Part shown: positions 42,977-52,809 of the stretch, in pieces | Position numbering within the stretch: the first letter of the stretch is position 1 | Layout: every line of letters begins with the position of its first letter | Assembly (NCBI RefSeq): GCF_000427625.1 | Contig: NZ_KE386569.1 | Coordinates: 2,656,789 to 2,720,788, forward strand | Source of the DNA: Methylobacter luteus IMV-B-3098 | Lineage (GTDB): Bacteria; Pseudomonadota; Gammaproteobacteria; Methylococcales; Methylomonadaceae | Length of the DNA: 64,000 nucleotides | Direction: 5' to 3' | Program-made: the position numbers and the translations under genes | Notes under the pieces: model-generated | What the model was told of the DNA's origin: nothing | The model's input: the letters and a program-made list of their open reading frames with translations, nothing else | Databases searched by the model: none

Positions 42977-43348
42977 ATGGCGATTAGAAAAATTTTATGT
43001 GTCGACGACATGCTTGTCGAACTGAGCAATCTGAAAAACATTCTGACGGAAGCCGGTTACGAAGTCACGACGGCGCATTCCGGCAAGGCCGCGATCGAGA
43101 CTATCGCCGCCAGCGGCAATCCCGACCTGATCTTCATGGATATTGTCATGCCGGAAGTCGATGGTTTCACGGCCTGCCGCAAACTGGCCAATGACGAGGC
43201 CACTAAAGATATTCCGGTGATCTTCCTGTCCAGCAAGGGCGAGCAGGCGGATAAAGTATGGGCGCAACTGCAGGGCGGCAAGGCCTACATCACCAAACCC
43301 TTCCAGAAGAATGAGATTCTGGACCAGATCAAGGTGTTCGAGCGGTGA
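42977..43348 (+). CDS. CheY/PilH-like response regulator
   Basis: A 123-aa stand-alone receiver: 'KILCVDDMLVELSNL' (acidic pocket DD), phosphoacceptor Asp in 'DLIFMDIVMPEVDGFTA', 'PVIFLSSKGEQAD' and Lys in 'KAYITKPFQKNEIL'. No output domain, so it acts by protein contact, as PilH does on the Pil/Chp pathway. AAGGAG lies before the ATG at 42977. Its stop overlaps the GTG start of the CheW gene (43345), so the proteins are translationally coupled. Which kinase or motor it serves is inferred from the operon. Confidence 0.9.
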   Translation: MAIRKILCVDDMLVELSNLKNILTEAGYEVTTAHSGKAAIETIAASGNPDLIFMDIVMPEVDGFTACRKLANDEATKDIPVIFLSSKGEQADKVWAQLQGGKAYITKPFQKNEILDQIKVFER

Positions 43349-43860
43349 ATACGTTGCTCTCAGCGATTGAGTCCGCGCCGTCGGACCTATTCATCGAGCG
43401 CGTTGTCTCGCCCGACGAGGTTCAGGGCATGCAACGCTACGGTTTCAGGATAGGTCCTTTAGGCTTCCTGTTTCCCGAGCATTGCCCCGGCGAGATCGTC
43501 ATTAACCCGGAAATCCGCCCGGTCCCGCATACCCGGAACTGGATGCCGGGCGTCATGACGTTGCGCGGCAATCTGATTCCGGTTTTCGATCTGTATGCGC
43601 TGTTGCTCGACGCGCCGGCCGATCTCCTCAAGCCGACGGTACTGGTTCTGGACCAAGGCAAGCAGGCGCTGGGCTTTGTGCTGAAAGACCCGCCGCAGTG
43701 GCTGACGGGACTTGTCGAAGCGCCGGCAGCAGCCGTGCCGGTGCCCGATCTGATCGCCGCGCAGGTCAGCAAAGTCTACCTGCAACAAGAGACGGCCTGG
43801 CTGGCCTTCAACAAAACGCATTTTTTCACGTTTCTCGCTGAAAGCGCGAAGTCCTGCTGA
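43345..43860 (+). CDS. CheW-like adaptor (PilI-type)
   Basis: A 171-aa CheW-domain protein. It has the beta-barrel pattern 'GFRIGPLGFLFPEHCPGEIV', 'VPHTRNWMPGVMTLRGNLIP' (CheW core 'GvinlRG-iPvidL' written as MTLRGNLIPVFDL), 'VLVLDQGKQALGFVLKD' and a C-terminal 'AWLAFNKTHFFTFLAES'. It is a little longer than E. coli CheW. GTG start at 43345, overlapping the stop of the receiver gene. It should bridge the MCP and the CheA-type kinase that follow. Loss of the usual 'NxR' position in the second barrel suggests PilI class rather than flagellar CheW. Confidence 0.88.
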   Translation: MNTLLSAIESAPSDLFIERVVSPDEVQGMQRYGFRIGPLGFLFPEHCPGEIVINPEIRPVPHTRNWMPGVMTLRGNLIPVFDLYALLLDAPADLLKPTVLVLDQGKQALGFVLKDPPQWLTGLVEAPAAAVPVPDLIAAQVSKVYLQQETAWLAFNKTHFFTFLAESAKSC

Positions 43861-43889
43861 AACCATCTGATAGAACAATATAAAAAAGC

Positions 43890-45698
43890 ATGAAAAATCT
43901 AAGTATACGACTCAAGCTTCACGGCGCTTTTCTGTTGATGTTGGCCGTACTGGCCGTGCTAGGTTATTACGCCTTCGAACGCATGGATTCTTATTCCGAA
44001 GAAATGTCCAGAAGTAACGAGCAGGCCAATAAAATCGCGAATCTGTCCCTGGAGGCTACAGTCCTGTTCAAGATACAGGTGCAGGAATGGAAAAACATGC
44101 TGATCCGCGGCCATGTGCAAAAAGACTATGACAAATACAGCAGCCAGTTCGAGGACATGCGCCAGCAAACCCAAAGCACCGTCAGGCAACTGCGCGCGCT
44201 AGCCGAGGGGCATCCCGAAATCGTCAAGGCCGCTGACCAGTTTCTGGTCGAGCATGATCGTTTGACCGAGGTTTATCACGCGGCGATTCCGCTATTATTT
44301 AGGAACGAGGCCGGCCTCGGTTATCGCGATGTTGATGTCAAAGTGCGCGGCATCGACCGTGCCCCGACGGATGCGATTCAGCATATCGCCGAACAGGCCC
44401 AGCGATTGAAAATCAAGACCGGTCAAAATACGGAGCAATCGATAGCGCAGTTCAAACAAGAAACGGCAGCTATCGGCTTGGCCTTGCTTTTGCTGCTGAT
44501 CAGTCTGTATGTGGCGGTCGTCGAGTTCAGCGTCCTGAAACCGGTCAGGTTCCTGACTAGGTTGGTAAACCGGATTTCCCAAGGGGATTACGAGGCGCGC
44601 GCCAAAACCAATGCCCGGGACGAAATCGGCATCCTGGCCCGCAGCTTCGATGCGCTGCTGGACGAGCGGGCCGAAAAACTGGCCGCTTCGGAGCAGGCCA
44701 GAACCGAACTGAACAATTCGGTCATTGCCTTGCTGCAGTCGGTCGCCCGTCTGAGCCAGAGGGATCTGACCGTCAACATCCCGGTTTCCGAGGACATCAC
44801 CGGCACGCTGTCGGATGCGATCAACCTGCTGGCTCAGGAAACGGCATCGACATTAAAAGATGTTAACCATGTATCCGAGCGCGTCAACCTGTCTTCCAGC
44901 AAGGTTAAAAGCCAGTCCGATGCGGTTATGGTTTTCGCCGAGCAGGAAAGAATGGAAACGGAAAAAATGCTTGAGGAGCTGAATTCGGCGGTTATGGTGA
45001 TGCTGAATGTCGCAAAAATTTCACAGACCACGAACAGTTCGTCCAGGGACGCCATGCAGGCAACCAATACAGCGCTGCAGGCCGTGACCGACACCGTGCA
45101 GAGCATTAACAAGATCCGCGAGATCATCCGCGAGATTGAAAAGCGAATCAAGCGACTCGGCGAGCGCTCGCAGGAAATCACCGGCGCCGTCAACATCATC
45201 AACGAAATCGCCGAGCGCACGCACGTACTGGCCTTGAATGCCGGCATGCAGGCCGCGCAGGCCGGTGAAGCGGGCCGGGGCTTCATGGTCGTCGCGAACG
45301 AGGTGCAACGGCTGGCGGAAAGCTCGCGCGAAGCGACCGGCCAGATCTCGCTGCTGGTGAAAAACATCCAGGTCGACACGGCCGACGCCGTCAACACTAT
45401 GAACGACGTGATCACGCAGGTGGTCGAAGGCACGCGCCTGGCCGAAGAAGCGGGCGACCGCATGAAAGACACGCGTAACGTGACCTTGAAGCTGGTCGAA
45501 TATGTACATGATATTGCCGACAAGGCCATGAAGCAGGTCAAACTGGGGCAGATCCTGAAGGAGCGCGCCCTGGTCATTCAGCAAAGCACCGAAAAAACCC
45601 ATATCCAGCTACAGGCGCAGTCGCAGTTGTCGGAAGGCCTCGTCAATGACGCTGAAACGCTGCTGAAAAAAGTCCGCGTGTTCAAACTGCCCGCCTGA
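43890..45698 (+). CDS. methyl-accepting chemotaxis protein (PilJ-type)
   Basis: A 602-aa MCP. Transmembrane helix one is 'AFLLMLAVLAVLGYYAFERM' (residues 14-33), followed by a periplasmic helical domain of about 160 residues, helix two 'IGLALLLLLISLYVAVVEFS' (about 195-215), a HAMP segment ('LTRLVNRISQGDYEARAKTN'), and a long signalling coiled coil. The hairpin tip is 'AERTHVLALNAGMQAAQAGE' with 'GFMVVANEVQRLAESSREAT', close to the MCP consensus but with the usual E-R-T-N-L-L written ERTHVL, and the second helix ends in 'AMKQVKLGQILKERALVIQ'. It is an inner-membrane sensor for a Pil/Chp-type pathway; ligand unknown. Confidence 0.9.
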   Translation: MKNLSIRLKLHGAFLLMLAVLAVLGYYAFERMDSYSEEMSRSNEQANKIANLSLEATVLFKIQVQEWKNMLIRGHVQKDYDKYSSQFEDMRQQTQSTVRQLRALAEGHPEIVKAADQFLVEHDRLTEVYHAAIPLLFRNEAGLGYRDVDVKVRGIDRAPTDAIQHIAEQAQRLKIKTGQNTEQSIAQFKQETAAIGLALLLLLISLYVAVVEFSVLKPVRFLTRLVNRISQGDYEARAKTNARDEIGILARSFDALLDERAEKLAASEQARTELNNSVIALLQSVARLSQRDLTVNIPVSEDITGTLSDAINLLAQETASTLKDVNHVSERVNLSSSKVKSQSDAVMVFAEQERMETEKMLEELNSAVMVMLNVAKISQTTNSSSRDAMQATNTALQAVTDTVQSINKIREIIREIEKRIKRLGERSQEITGAVNIINEIAERTHVLALNAGMQAAQAGEAGRGFMVVANEVQRLAESSREATGQISLLVKNIQVDTADAVNTMNDVITQVVEGTRLAEEAGDRMKDTRNVTLKLVEYVHDIADKAMKQVKLGQILKERALVIQQSTEKTHIQLQAQSQLSEGLVNDAETLLKKVRVFKLPA

Positions 45699-45714
45699 TG
45701 ATTGAGCCTACTGT

Positions 45715-48700
45715 ATGTCGCAAGATTCGATGATCGCGTTAAAACCTTTCGGATTGGCACTGGATCAGCTTGATCTTCATCTGGAGGAACTGCTGGCCGC
45801 CAGCAATGAAGAAGGCCGGCTGGAACTGGCCGAGCAGCTCAGCGAAGGCTGGCAAGCCCTGGCCGAACAATTGGCCGAAGCCGGCACGCCGGCCCTGATG
45901 GACCTGATCGCTTTGTACGCCGAAAACCTGGACCTGCTGCTCGCGAGCCGTGAAAACGGACTGTCCGGACCGGAGCAGGCTTTGTTACAGCATTGGCATG
46001 AAGCCTGTCGCGGCTATCTCCAGTCGCCGGCCGATGAAAAAGTCATTGCCGCCTGGGTTTCGCTGTTGCAAGACCCGGTGTGGCAAGAGCCGTTGGACGA
46101 GGACGACGCGGCCGAGTTGATTGATGGTGTGATCGAATTTGCGGGCTCTATGGCGAAAGACAGCGTTCTGATGATTGAAAGTCCGGCTTTACTGTCGGAA
46201 GAAACCGCTCATGATGAAATCGAGCCCCGGACTGACGACGAGCCACTCATAGACCAGCTGGCTGACAGGCCGCTCGTGCCGGTCGACCTGGCTCTGGTGC
46301 ATATGATCAGCGATGTATTCGACAAAGTCGCCGATGACCTGACCCATACGCTGGCCAAGCTCAATTGCACATCGCTGGCCGAATACCAGCAGTCTCTCAG
46401 CGCCAACGATTTTTTGCTGGAAAATATCAATAAGGCCTGCGAAACGGTAGGCTTGTTCGGCCTGAGCTACGTGTTCAGAAGGCTCTGGCTGAATGTCGTC
46501 GCCAAGGCCGCCGAGGATCATAACTATGACGAAGAATGCAATCTCTTCGGCATAGCGCTGATCCTGATCCAGGAATATCTGACCGATATCAGCAATGACA
46601 GTCACTGTAGCGCTCTGGTCAGGCATCTGCATGAGCCGGGCTGGCGCAGGCCGTTGCCGGAGGCGATGCAAGGCCGGTTATTCGAGGCGCTTAACGTGTC
46701 CGTCACCGATCCCGATGCGCAACGTGCCAATCTGGAAAGAACGATCGCCCGGCCGGAAGACGTGTCGCTGGCGATACCCGACGATGTTGACGGCGAACTG
46801 GTGCAGACCTTGTTGCAAGAATTGCCGCTGCTGACGGAAAGTTTCCTGGCGGCCATACAAGATATCATCGGCGCCGACGCATCACAGGCGCGTCTATTGG
46901 AGGCGCAGCGCATCGCCCATACCCTGAAAGGCGCCTGCAACACGATCGGCGTTCACGGCATCGCCAATCTGACGCACAGCCTCGAAGCGATTCTGGAAGC
47001 GCTCAACATGGAGCAGGCGTTGCCCGGCCGGGAGCTCGGGAACGTGCTGATCGATGCGGCCGATTGCCTGGCCGCCATGTCCGATTGCCTGCAAGGGCAG
47101 GGCGCGGCGCCGGAACAGGCCCTGTCCATGCTGCAACGAGTGCTGGACTGGGATTACCGGATCAAGAAAGAAGGCGTGGCCGGCATTGAGATTGCGGATG
47201 AATCCAAGGTAATGAGTGTGCCGTCGGAACCGGAAAATCCCGACCATGATGACGATCGGGCCAAGGCCATGACGGCCATTCCGTCGTTCATGATCGATCA
47301 GATTATCGAAGTGGCCGCCGAAGCGGGCAGCATCGGCGAGCGCGTTCACGACAAAATCGGAGGGCTGCTGAACGACAGCGACGAAGTCCGTGAACTGACC
47401 TGGCGGCTCAGTGAGCTGGTTGCCGAGATGGACCGGCTGGTCAACATCCAGAGCGTAATGGCCAGGGACAGCCGCGGCAACCAGGGCTTCGACACGCTGG
47501 AAATGGAGCAGTATGGCGAAGTGCATACCTGCCTCAGCCGCCTGGCCGAAGCCGCGGCCGACGTGCGCGAGCAGAACGCGCAGATGCACCGGCAGTTGCT
47601 CGACGGCCGGAACCTCCTGATCGAACAGCGCACCCTGCAGAAAGAGCATCTGGAACGCGTTCAGGGCCTTCGATTGGTGCCCGTACAGAAGATCGTTCCG
47701 CGCTGTCAGCGCATCGTCAGGCAGACCGCCAGAATGACCGGCAAGGAAGTCGGGTTGCAAATCAGCGGCGGAACTACCCTGATCGACAGTGAAATCCTGA
47801 ACGGCCTGTCCGATGCCCTGATGCATCTGTTGCGCAATGCCGTCGATCATGGCATCGAAGCGCCGGAAAGCCGCGTACAAGCCGGAAAGCCCAGGCAGGG
47901 CATGATACGCCTGAGTTTTACGAATGACCGCAACGCGCTCAGTATCACTTGCGAAGACGACGGCAGCGGCCTGGACACGGTCAGGATATGGGCGGCTGCG
48001 CAGGGCAAGGGTTGGGTCACGGATCAGCAGGCGCTATCGGAGGATCAGATACAAAGGTTGATTTTCCGTCCCGGCTTTTCGACCAAGGAGCAGGCCAGCC
48101 ATGTGTCCGGACGCGGAATCGGCATGGATGCCATCCAGGCGCGGATCGCCAGCATGAACGGTGTCATGGATCTGGCATCGAAGCCGGGTCACGGTCTGAT
48201 CGTGACCATGAACGTGCCTTCGAACCGGTATGATGCGCCGATGATTCTGGTCAAACTGGACGGGCAAACCTTCGCGGTGTCGGAACACGGCATCGGGCAT
48301 ATTTTCTGCGCGCTGGATGGCAAGCTGATAGCCGAGACGGACGGTACTCTCCATTATCAGGTCGAGGAACACCGCTATCCGGCCGATACGCTGAGCGATC
48401 TGCTCGGACTGGAGCGCAAAAACGGGATGCCCGACAAGGCGGCCGGCCTGCTTTTCAAGGCCCTGAGCGGCGCCGAACAAGTCGTACTGGTCGATCAGGT
48501 CATCGGCTACAGAAATCTGATGATCCGGCCTTTCGGCGATTACCTGAAAGGCGTTTACGGCGTCCTGGGCGGCGTGATGCTGGGCAGCGGCCAGATCGCG
48601 CCGGTCATTGATCTGTTCGAGCTTATTTCCGACGCCGAAAGGCGTGCGCAGGCCGATCACGCCATAGAACTGGCTCCGGTCACGCAGCGCGTGGCGAAAA

Positions 48701-49080
48701 CGCTGGCGCTGGTCGTCGACGATTCCCTGTCGGCCAGAAAGGCTACCGTGCAGTTATTGAAAGATGCCGGATTCGAGGTGCTGACCGCGATCGACGGGCT
48801 CGACGCGATCGAAAAAATCGAGGCCCGAAAGCCCGACATCATTCTATCGGACCTGGAAATGCCGAGAATGAACGGCATCGAGCTGACCCGCTACCTGAGA
48901 TCGATGCCGGACCTGCAGGCAATTCCGCTGATCATGATTACTTCCCGGTCCAGCGAAAAACATCGAACCCAGGCCGATAATGCCGGCGTGACGCTGTACT
49001 TGACCAAACCATTCAGTGAAGACGATCTGATCATCAGGCTAAACGACCTGTTGGAGCAAAGATTGACGCAGGCGGCTTGA
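45715..49080 (+). CDS. ChpA/PilL-type CheA hybrid histidine kinase
   Basis: An 1121-aa CheA-type kinase. One active Hpt is visible near residue 402, 'RIAHTLKGACNTIGVHGIAN' (His phosphorylation site); an earlier region (about 190-330) looks like a degenerate Hpt. The dimerisation helix and catalytic core follow: 'VDHGIEAPESRVQAGKPRQG' (N box), 'CEDDGSGLDTVR' (G1), 'SGRGIGMDAIQARIASMNG' (G2), then a CheW-like regulatory domain ('PMILVKLDGQTFAVSEHGIG') and a C-terminal receiver ('ALVVDDSLSARKATVQLL', Asp in 'DIILSDLEMPRMNGIELTRY'). ChpA of Pseudomonas has several Hpt domains; this has fewer. It ends the five-gene chemosensory operon. Confidence 0.9.
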   Translation: MSQDSMIALKPFGLALDQLDLHLEELLAASNEEGRLELAEQLSEGWQALAEQLAEAGTPALMDLIALYAENLDLLLASRENGLSGPEQALLQHWHEACRGYLQSPADEKVIAAWVSLLQDPVWQEPLDEDDAAELIDGVIEFAGSMAKDSVLMIESPALLSEETAHDEIEPRTDDEPLIDQLADRPLVPVDLALVHMISDVFDKVADDLTHTLAKLNCTSLAEYQQSLSANDFLLENINKACETVGLFGLSYVFRRLWLNVVAKAAEDHNYDEECNLFGIALILIQEYLTDISNDSHCSALVRHLHEPGWRRPLPEAMQGRLFEALNVSVTDPDAQRANLERTIARPEDVSLAIPDDVDGELVQTLLQELPLLTESFLAAIQDIIGADASQARLLEAQRIAHTLKGACNTIGVHGIANLTHSLEAILEALNMEQALPGRELGNVLIDAADCLAAMSDCLQGQGAAPEQALSMLQRVLDWDYRIKKEGVAGIEIADESKVMSVPSEPENPDHDDDRAKAMTAIPSFMIDQIIEVAAEAGSIGERVHDKIGGLLNDSDEVRELTWRLSELVAEMDRLVNIQSVMARDSRGNQGFDTLEMEQYGEVHTCLSRLAEAAADVREQNAQMHRQLLDGRNLLIEQRTLQKEHLERVQGLRLVPVQKIVPRCQRIVRQTARMTGKEVGLQISGGTTLIDSEILNGLSDALMHLLRNAVDHGIEAPESRVQAGKPRQGMIRLSFTNDRNALSITCEDDGSGLDTVRIWAAAQGKGWVTDQQALSEDQIQRLIFRPGFSTKEQASHVSGRGIGMDAIQARIASMNGVMDLASKPGHGLIVTMNVPSNRYDAPMILVKLDGQTFAVSEHGIGHIFCALDGKLIAETDGTLHYQVEEHRYPADTLSDLLGLERKNGMPDKAAGLLFKALSGAEQVVLVDQVIGYRNLMIRPFGDYLKGVYGVLGGVMLGSGQIAPVIDLFELISDAERRAQADHAIELAPVTQRVAKTLALVVDDSLSARKATVQLLKDAGFEVLTAIDGLDAIEKIEARKPDIILSDLEMPRMNGIELTRYLRSMPDLQAIPLIMITSRSSEKHRTQADNAGVTLYLTKPFSEDDLIIRLNDLLEQRLTQAA

Positions 49081-49346
49081 TGGAAGCGTATCCTCGTGTT
49101 TGTTTCTGAAGACGAGGAGAAACAGAACTGACCCGATCGAGAAATTTGCCGCGAAAGCAGCCAGCGAGTCGATGGGGCGGTTCTCTTTTCCGGCTGTAAA
49201 TAAGGGAAAAGTCACCAACCAGAGTCCATGTCGGTGACGATTTATTTGTAGCGGTTCAGACTCGGTCTGGCGGGTTACAAATTTGCCGCATCTGCATCGG
49301 GACATTAATTGTTTCAAATCGACCCGCGCCAGTCAGCCCCGGATAT

Positions 49347-50639
49347 TTACAACACAGATAAAATTGAATCCAGAGATAAAATTGCATCCCCTATTCCTGC
49401 CGTATATTCATAGCTGAACAGGCACAGCACCCAGTGCCGTGATTGACTGTTTTCGGTATTTTTCTTCTGATTCTTGTCGGCGCTGATAAAATTTTTTGAA
49501 GATAACAGGACTTGTCTTGCTTTATTGCGCCCTTCTCTTATTTTTTCGCGAACCAGCCACGCCAGGCGCGTCGGCCAGGAAGACCAGCCCATCAGTTTTA
49601 CTGCGGGGATCAACTTGACATCTCCGCTCATCTTGTACCGCTGCAAGCCCGCGCCCCAATTCACGCCTTTGATTGATGGATCGCTGTAGACCGACCTTAC
49701 AACCTCCGCATTGATAATTGTCCCTGCGCTGTAGCGGAGCCAATTCGGCGATACCAGATTGGCGTAGATCCACAACATGTCTCTGTCCAAAATGCCCATT
49801 GCAAACGCTGCAAGAGAACCATCGAGACGTAAAGTGAGAAGTCGAATTTTTTTAGCCTTGGCATAGGTAAGCACCGTTTCCCTAAAAAAAGCGGCTTCCA
49901 ATGGATCGTCCAGAATGGCCAGCCCCCGTTTTAGCCGATTTCTTTCGCGGTGAACCAGAACTATCTCATCCAGAGACCTTTCAATTTCGTAAACTTCAGA
50001 CGCCCATTGCATATCCAGCGTCAGGCCATCGCGTTTAATTCTGTTTTTTGCTTTTGCGACGGCTGATCTGGTGTTTAGGGATAGATACTGATTCAGCCCG
50101 CTTTGCCTGTCAAACCGTAGCTGCGGTGAATAGGTGAAAGTCGATATCTCACTCGGTTTAAGCCGGTTCCTTATTGCGCTGACTACAGGATCAGTGTCAG
50201 GCAGATCAGTCAGGCAGAGAAACCATGGTTTTTTAATTGCCTGGAAAGCTTTTATCAATGTTTGTCCAAGGAGATCGCCGGAGAACTGGTCTCGGGCCGA
50301 GAACCAGTATGGCTCTCCTTGCACGCCGATTTTGGTGATCTTGCAGAATAGATTCTTATTATGGAGCGCAAAAAGGCCGGCCGCAACCAAGGCTTGATCA
50401 TTCCATATCAATACGCCTATCGGCTCTACTTCCGGGTTATAAAGCAGCCAGGATTCCAGCAGAGGCCATCTTACTGCTGATGGCGCGAAAGTTTCGGCGA
50501 ACAACAAGTCAATTTGTGCGGCGTAATCAGAAAGTTGATCACGCCCTCTTAAAATAAGTGACTTACACCCCTCATTCAAATAAAGATCATTTTTTTTATC
50601 AATCACTTTGAATATTTCATCGAGTTTAGTGATAGCCAT
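49347..50639 (-). CDS. BioF2/FemAB-like GNAT acetyltransferase
   Basis: A 430-aa protein. Residues about 180-330 match the BioF2-type GNAT domain (PF13480-like): 'TRSAVAKAKNRIKRDGLTLD', 'FRETVLTYAKAKKIRLLTLR', 'LAAFAMGILDRDMLWIYANL' and 'YSAGTIINAEVVRSVYSDP', followed by the GNAT-like 'KGVNWGAGLQRYKMSGD'. Such enzymes transfer acyl or aminoacyl groups in capsule, exopolysaccharide or cell-wall work. The start at 50639 follows a strong GGGGGAG eight bases upstream; an ATG at 50672 would add 11 residues. There are no polysaccharide genes next to it, so its pathway is unknown. Confidence 0.8.
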   Translation of the reverse strand: MAITKLDEIFKVIDKKNDLYLNEGCKSLILRGRDQLSDYAAQIDLLFAETFAPSAVRWPLLESWLLYNPEVEPIGVLIWNDQALVAAGLFALHNKNLFCKITKIGVQGEPYWFSARDQFSGDLLGQTLIKAFQAIKKPWFLCLTDLPDTDPVVSAIRNRLKPSEISTFTYSPQLRFDRQSGLNQYLSLNTRSAVAKAKNRIKRDGLTLDMQWASEVYEIERSLDEIVLVHRERNRLKRGLAILDDPLEAAFFRETVLTYAKAKKIRLLTLRLDGSLAAFAMGILDRDMLWIYANLVSPNWLRYSAGTIINAEVVRSVYSDPSIKGVNWGAGLQRYKMSGDVKLIPAVKLMGWSSWPTRLAWLVREKIREGRNKARQVLLSSKNFISADKNQKKNTENSQSRHWVLCLFSYEYTAGIGDAILSLDSILSVL

Positions 50640-51357
50640 TTTGAATTCTCCCCCGAACTTTGAAGTAGTCATATTGAAGCCTGATTGGGTCGATGTATCA
50701 TGTAACGTCGATATTCCCTGTTCATGACGACTTCAGTTAACTTATTACCCTCTCTTCATTGATCACATGAGCCGGAGAAACAAAGTCATCTTTCGACGTT
50801 GAAAACACCCGACGCAGATGAAGCTCTTCAGGTTTTGCATTTGGGGACGAAGGCAGTGATTTCAGCTTCATCATTGGATTGATCCATCAGCAAGCAGAGC
50901 CTGACTATATCAAGAACTGCGTTCTGACACGGTCGGGGTCGCTGGCGGTCGTTCAGAGTTAATATAAAACCTGAAACGCCCATACATTATCAGATCAAGC
51001 ATTGTTAATTTATCTCCGGCAACGATGATTAACAGTACATATTCCGGACTAAATACACAATAAGTAAGAATACCCATGAAAACTAACACGAAAAATAATG
51101 GGCTTTGGTATTTCAAAGCCCATCCATGCTTTTAAATATGTAAATAATGCATAGAGACTTTTCACTGGCCGGTTTTAGCCGATAGCGGATATTCATGTCA
51201 GATAATATCCGCGTAAGTCTGAATTCAATGTAATTTATACCGGATTAAATTCAGACTTATTGCCAATAATTCATTCCGTGCGGATGAATGGCAAGCCCAC
51301 TGGAGATAAATAACGGGAATGGGCGTAGCGCTTGTTGCAGCCAAGTGGAGCGCCTGA
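50640..51357. other. intergenic region with three perfect stem-loops
   Basis: About 720 bases, no supported gene (a hydrophobic 68-codon minus frame at 50910-51116 has no start signal). Three stems: ATGGGCTTTG/CAAAGCCCAT (51098-51123), GCGGATATT/AATATCCGC (51185-51212) and TAAGTCTGAATT/AATTCAGACTTA (51214-51259). Confidence 0.5.
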
Positions 51358-51759
51358 TCATGCATTTTGCTTTATTTCAAGTTCGGGATCTACAAAATCC
51401 CAAGGTTGACTGCTTGATGCCCAGAATACTTTTTGAGGTTTAAATAATGCCGGGTTTTCTAATGTCGCCGCATGAAAAAAGAGTAAACCAGGATAACCGG
51501 AAGACCTTTTTAAAACAGGATTTCCACAATTGGAACAAAACCCGCTGCTAATAGTATTGCCATTATCTGATGTCATGTCATAGCATTTTAGCTCGCCCGT
51601 TATCGAGGTTATTTCATCGGGAACTGCAAATTCAGCAGAATGACCAGAGCCGGTAATTCTCTGGCACTGCCTGCACTGGCATAGAAAGGAGAATTGCGGC
51701 TTACCTTTAATTTCGTATTGCACTGAGCCACAAAGGCAGTGTCCTTTTAGCGAATCCAT
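51358..51759 (-). CDS. GFA-family protein (glutathione-formaldehyde activating-like)
   Basis: A 133-aa GFA/DUF636 domain protein with the zinc-binding cysteine pattern: 'KGHCLCGSVQYEIKG' (first CxC), 'FLCQCRQCQRITGSGHS' (CxCxxC) and 'SSGFCSNCGNPVLKR' (CxxC). Members bind zinc and include the enzyme proposed to condense glutathione and formaldehyde; most have no proven activity, so it is only GFA-like. In a methylotroph a role in formaldehyde or thiol chemistry is reasonable. The coding strand is minus and it stands alone. A second GFA-type gene of the same size lies at 53325-53720 on the plus strand; the two share the motif layout but differ between motifs. Confidence 0.85.
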   Translation of the reverse strand: MDSLKGHCLCGSVQYEIKGKPQFSFLCQCRQCQRITGSGHSAEFAVPDEITSITGELKCYDMTSDNGNTISSGFCSNCGNPVLKRSSGYPGLLFFHAATLENPALFKPQKVFWASSSQPWDFVDPELEIKQNA

Positions 51760-52180
51760 ATATTATTTGATACCTTATGTTGATGCTTTATTTAATAACC
51801 AAACACTCTGAAAAGAGCGCCATGCGGTATATCTGTCCGAGGTACAATCAGGGGCAGGCTCTGACACTGACTTAATACTCGAAACAGGTATTGTTGCACA
51901 GTTTGAATGTTAGAATAATTGCGTCAATAATGCCATTCAGGATCTGAAGGTTCAGTGCTATGGATATCCGTGATTTATATCAATTTAACCAACCCATTGA
52001 TTCTGGCTGGACGATATATGATCAGTCAGCCTCTTGCTGGCATGAGCGGTTGGTTATTGGCTCGGAGAACCGAATGCCCGTATTTTTAGCATGGCGGTTG
52101 ACGATGCCAACCGTTGGCGGTGCGTCATCCTTATCGTCAGGCATAAAAATCATGCACGAAATAACACCCAGGAGTAATCG
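51760..52180. other. intergenic region
   Basis: About 420 bases. The 77-codon frame 51960-52190 overlaps the next gene, has no ribosome-binding site and no recognised similarity, so I do not call it. AGGAG at 52170-52174 serves the next start. Confidence 0.4.
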
Positions 52181-52762
52181 TTGCGAATAACAAGAATATT
52201 GGCCATCAGCGGCAGTCTCCGCAAGGCATCGCTGAATACCGCCCTGTTGCGCGCCGTTTCGAAGCTGGCGCCGGCAGATGTCCGGATTGATCTTTACAGC
52301 GGCATGGCGCAACTGCCTTTGTTCAACCCGGATATCGAAGCGACTGATCCGCCGGCGGTAGCGGATTTGCGCAACCGTTTGCTCGGCGCAGACGGCGTAT
52401 TCATTGCGAGCCCGGAATATGCCCATGGCGTTACCGGTGTCGTGAAAAACGCTCTGGACTGGATGGTGGGTTGCGAAGCCTTCGTAGATAAGCCGGTTGC
52501 GTTGCTCAACACCTCGCCGCGGGCCACTCATGCACAGGCCGCCCTGAAGGAAACCATCACGATGATGTCCGCCAGAATTGTTGATGAGGCGTCTATTACC
52601 GTACCGATTCTCGGCTCTAAACTTGACGAGCCGGACATTGTCTCCGATCCCGAAATTTCAGCCGCGCTGTATGAGGCCATCCTGGCCTTTCGGCGCGCAA
52701 TAGCGCTTCATCGGGCCGAAGGTGGCACCGATGAAGCAAATTTACCGCGCCCGGCGCTCTGA
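52181..52762 (+). CDS. NADPH-dependent FMN reductase
   Basis: A 193-aa flavodoxin-fold NAD(P)H:FMN oxidoreductase. The N-terminal 'ILAISGSLRKASLNTALLRA' is the FMN phosphate-binding loop (GSLR.xS.N), followed by 'LPLFNPDIEATDPPAVADLR', 'DGVFIASPEYAHGVTGVVKN' (isoalloxazine contacts) and 'ALDWMVGCEAFVDKPVALLN'. It reduces flavins or quinone-like and azo compounds with NADPH. It uses a TTG start at 52181, supported by AGGAG six bases upstream. It heads a set of three small plus-strand genes (FMN reductase, GNAT, GFA) with spacing of about 50 bases. Confidence 0.88.
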   Translation: MRITRILAISGSLRKASLNTALLRAVSKLAPADVRIDLYSGMAQLPLFNPDIEATDPPAVADLRNRLLGADGVFIASPEYAHGVTGVVKNALDWMVGCEAFVDKPVALLNTSPRATHAQAALKETITMMSARIVDEASITVPILGSKLDEPDIVSDPEISAALYEAILAFRRAIALHRAEGGTDEANLPRPAL

Positions 52763-52809
52763 AGCGCGCGCCAGCGTTTTCATTGGACAATTACTAAATC
52801 AGGAGAATT

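Noticed and set aside
50910-51116. Possible 68-aa hydrophobic minus-strand protein
   Set aside because: The start codon falls inside a perfect hairpin and no ribosome-binding site is present.
51960-52190. 77-codon plus frame before the FMN reductase
   Set aside because: It overlaps the supported TTG start of the reductase and has no ribosome-binding site or similarity.
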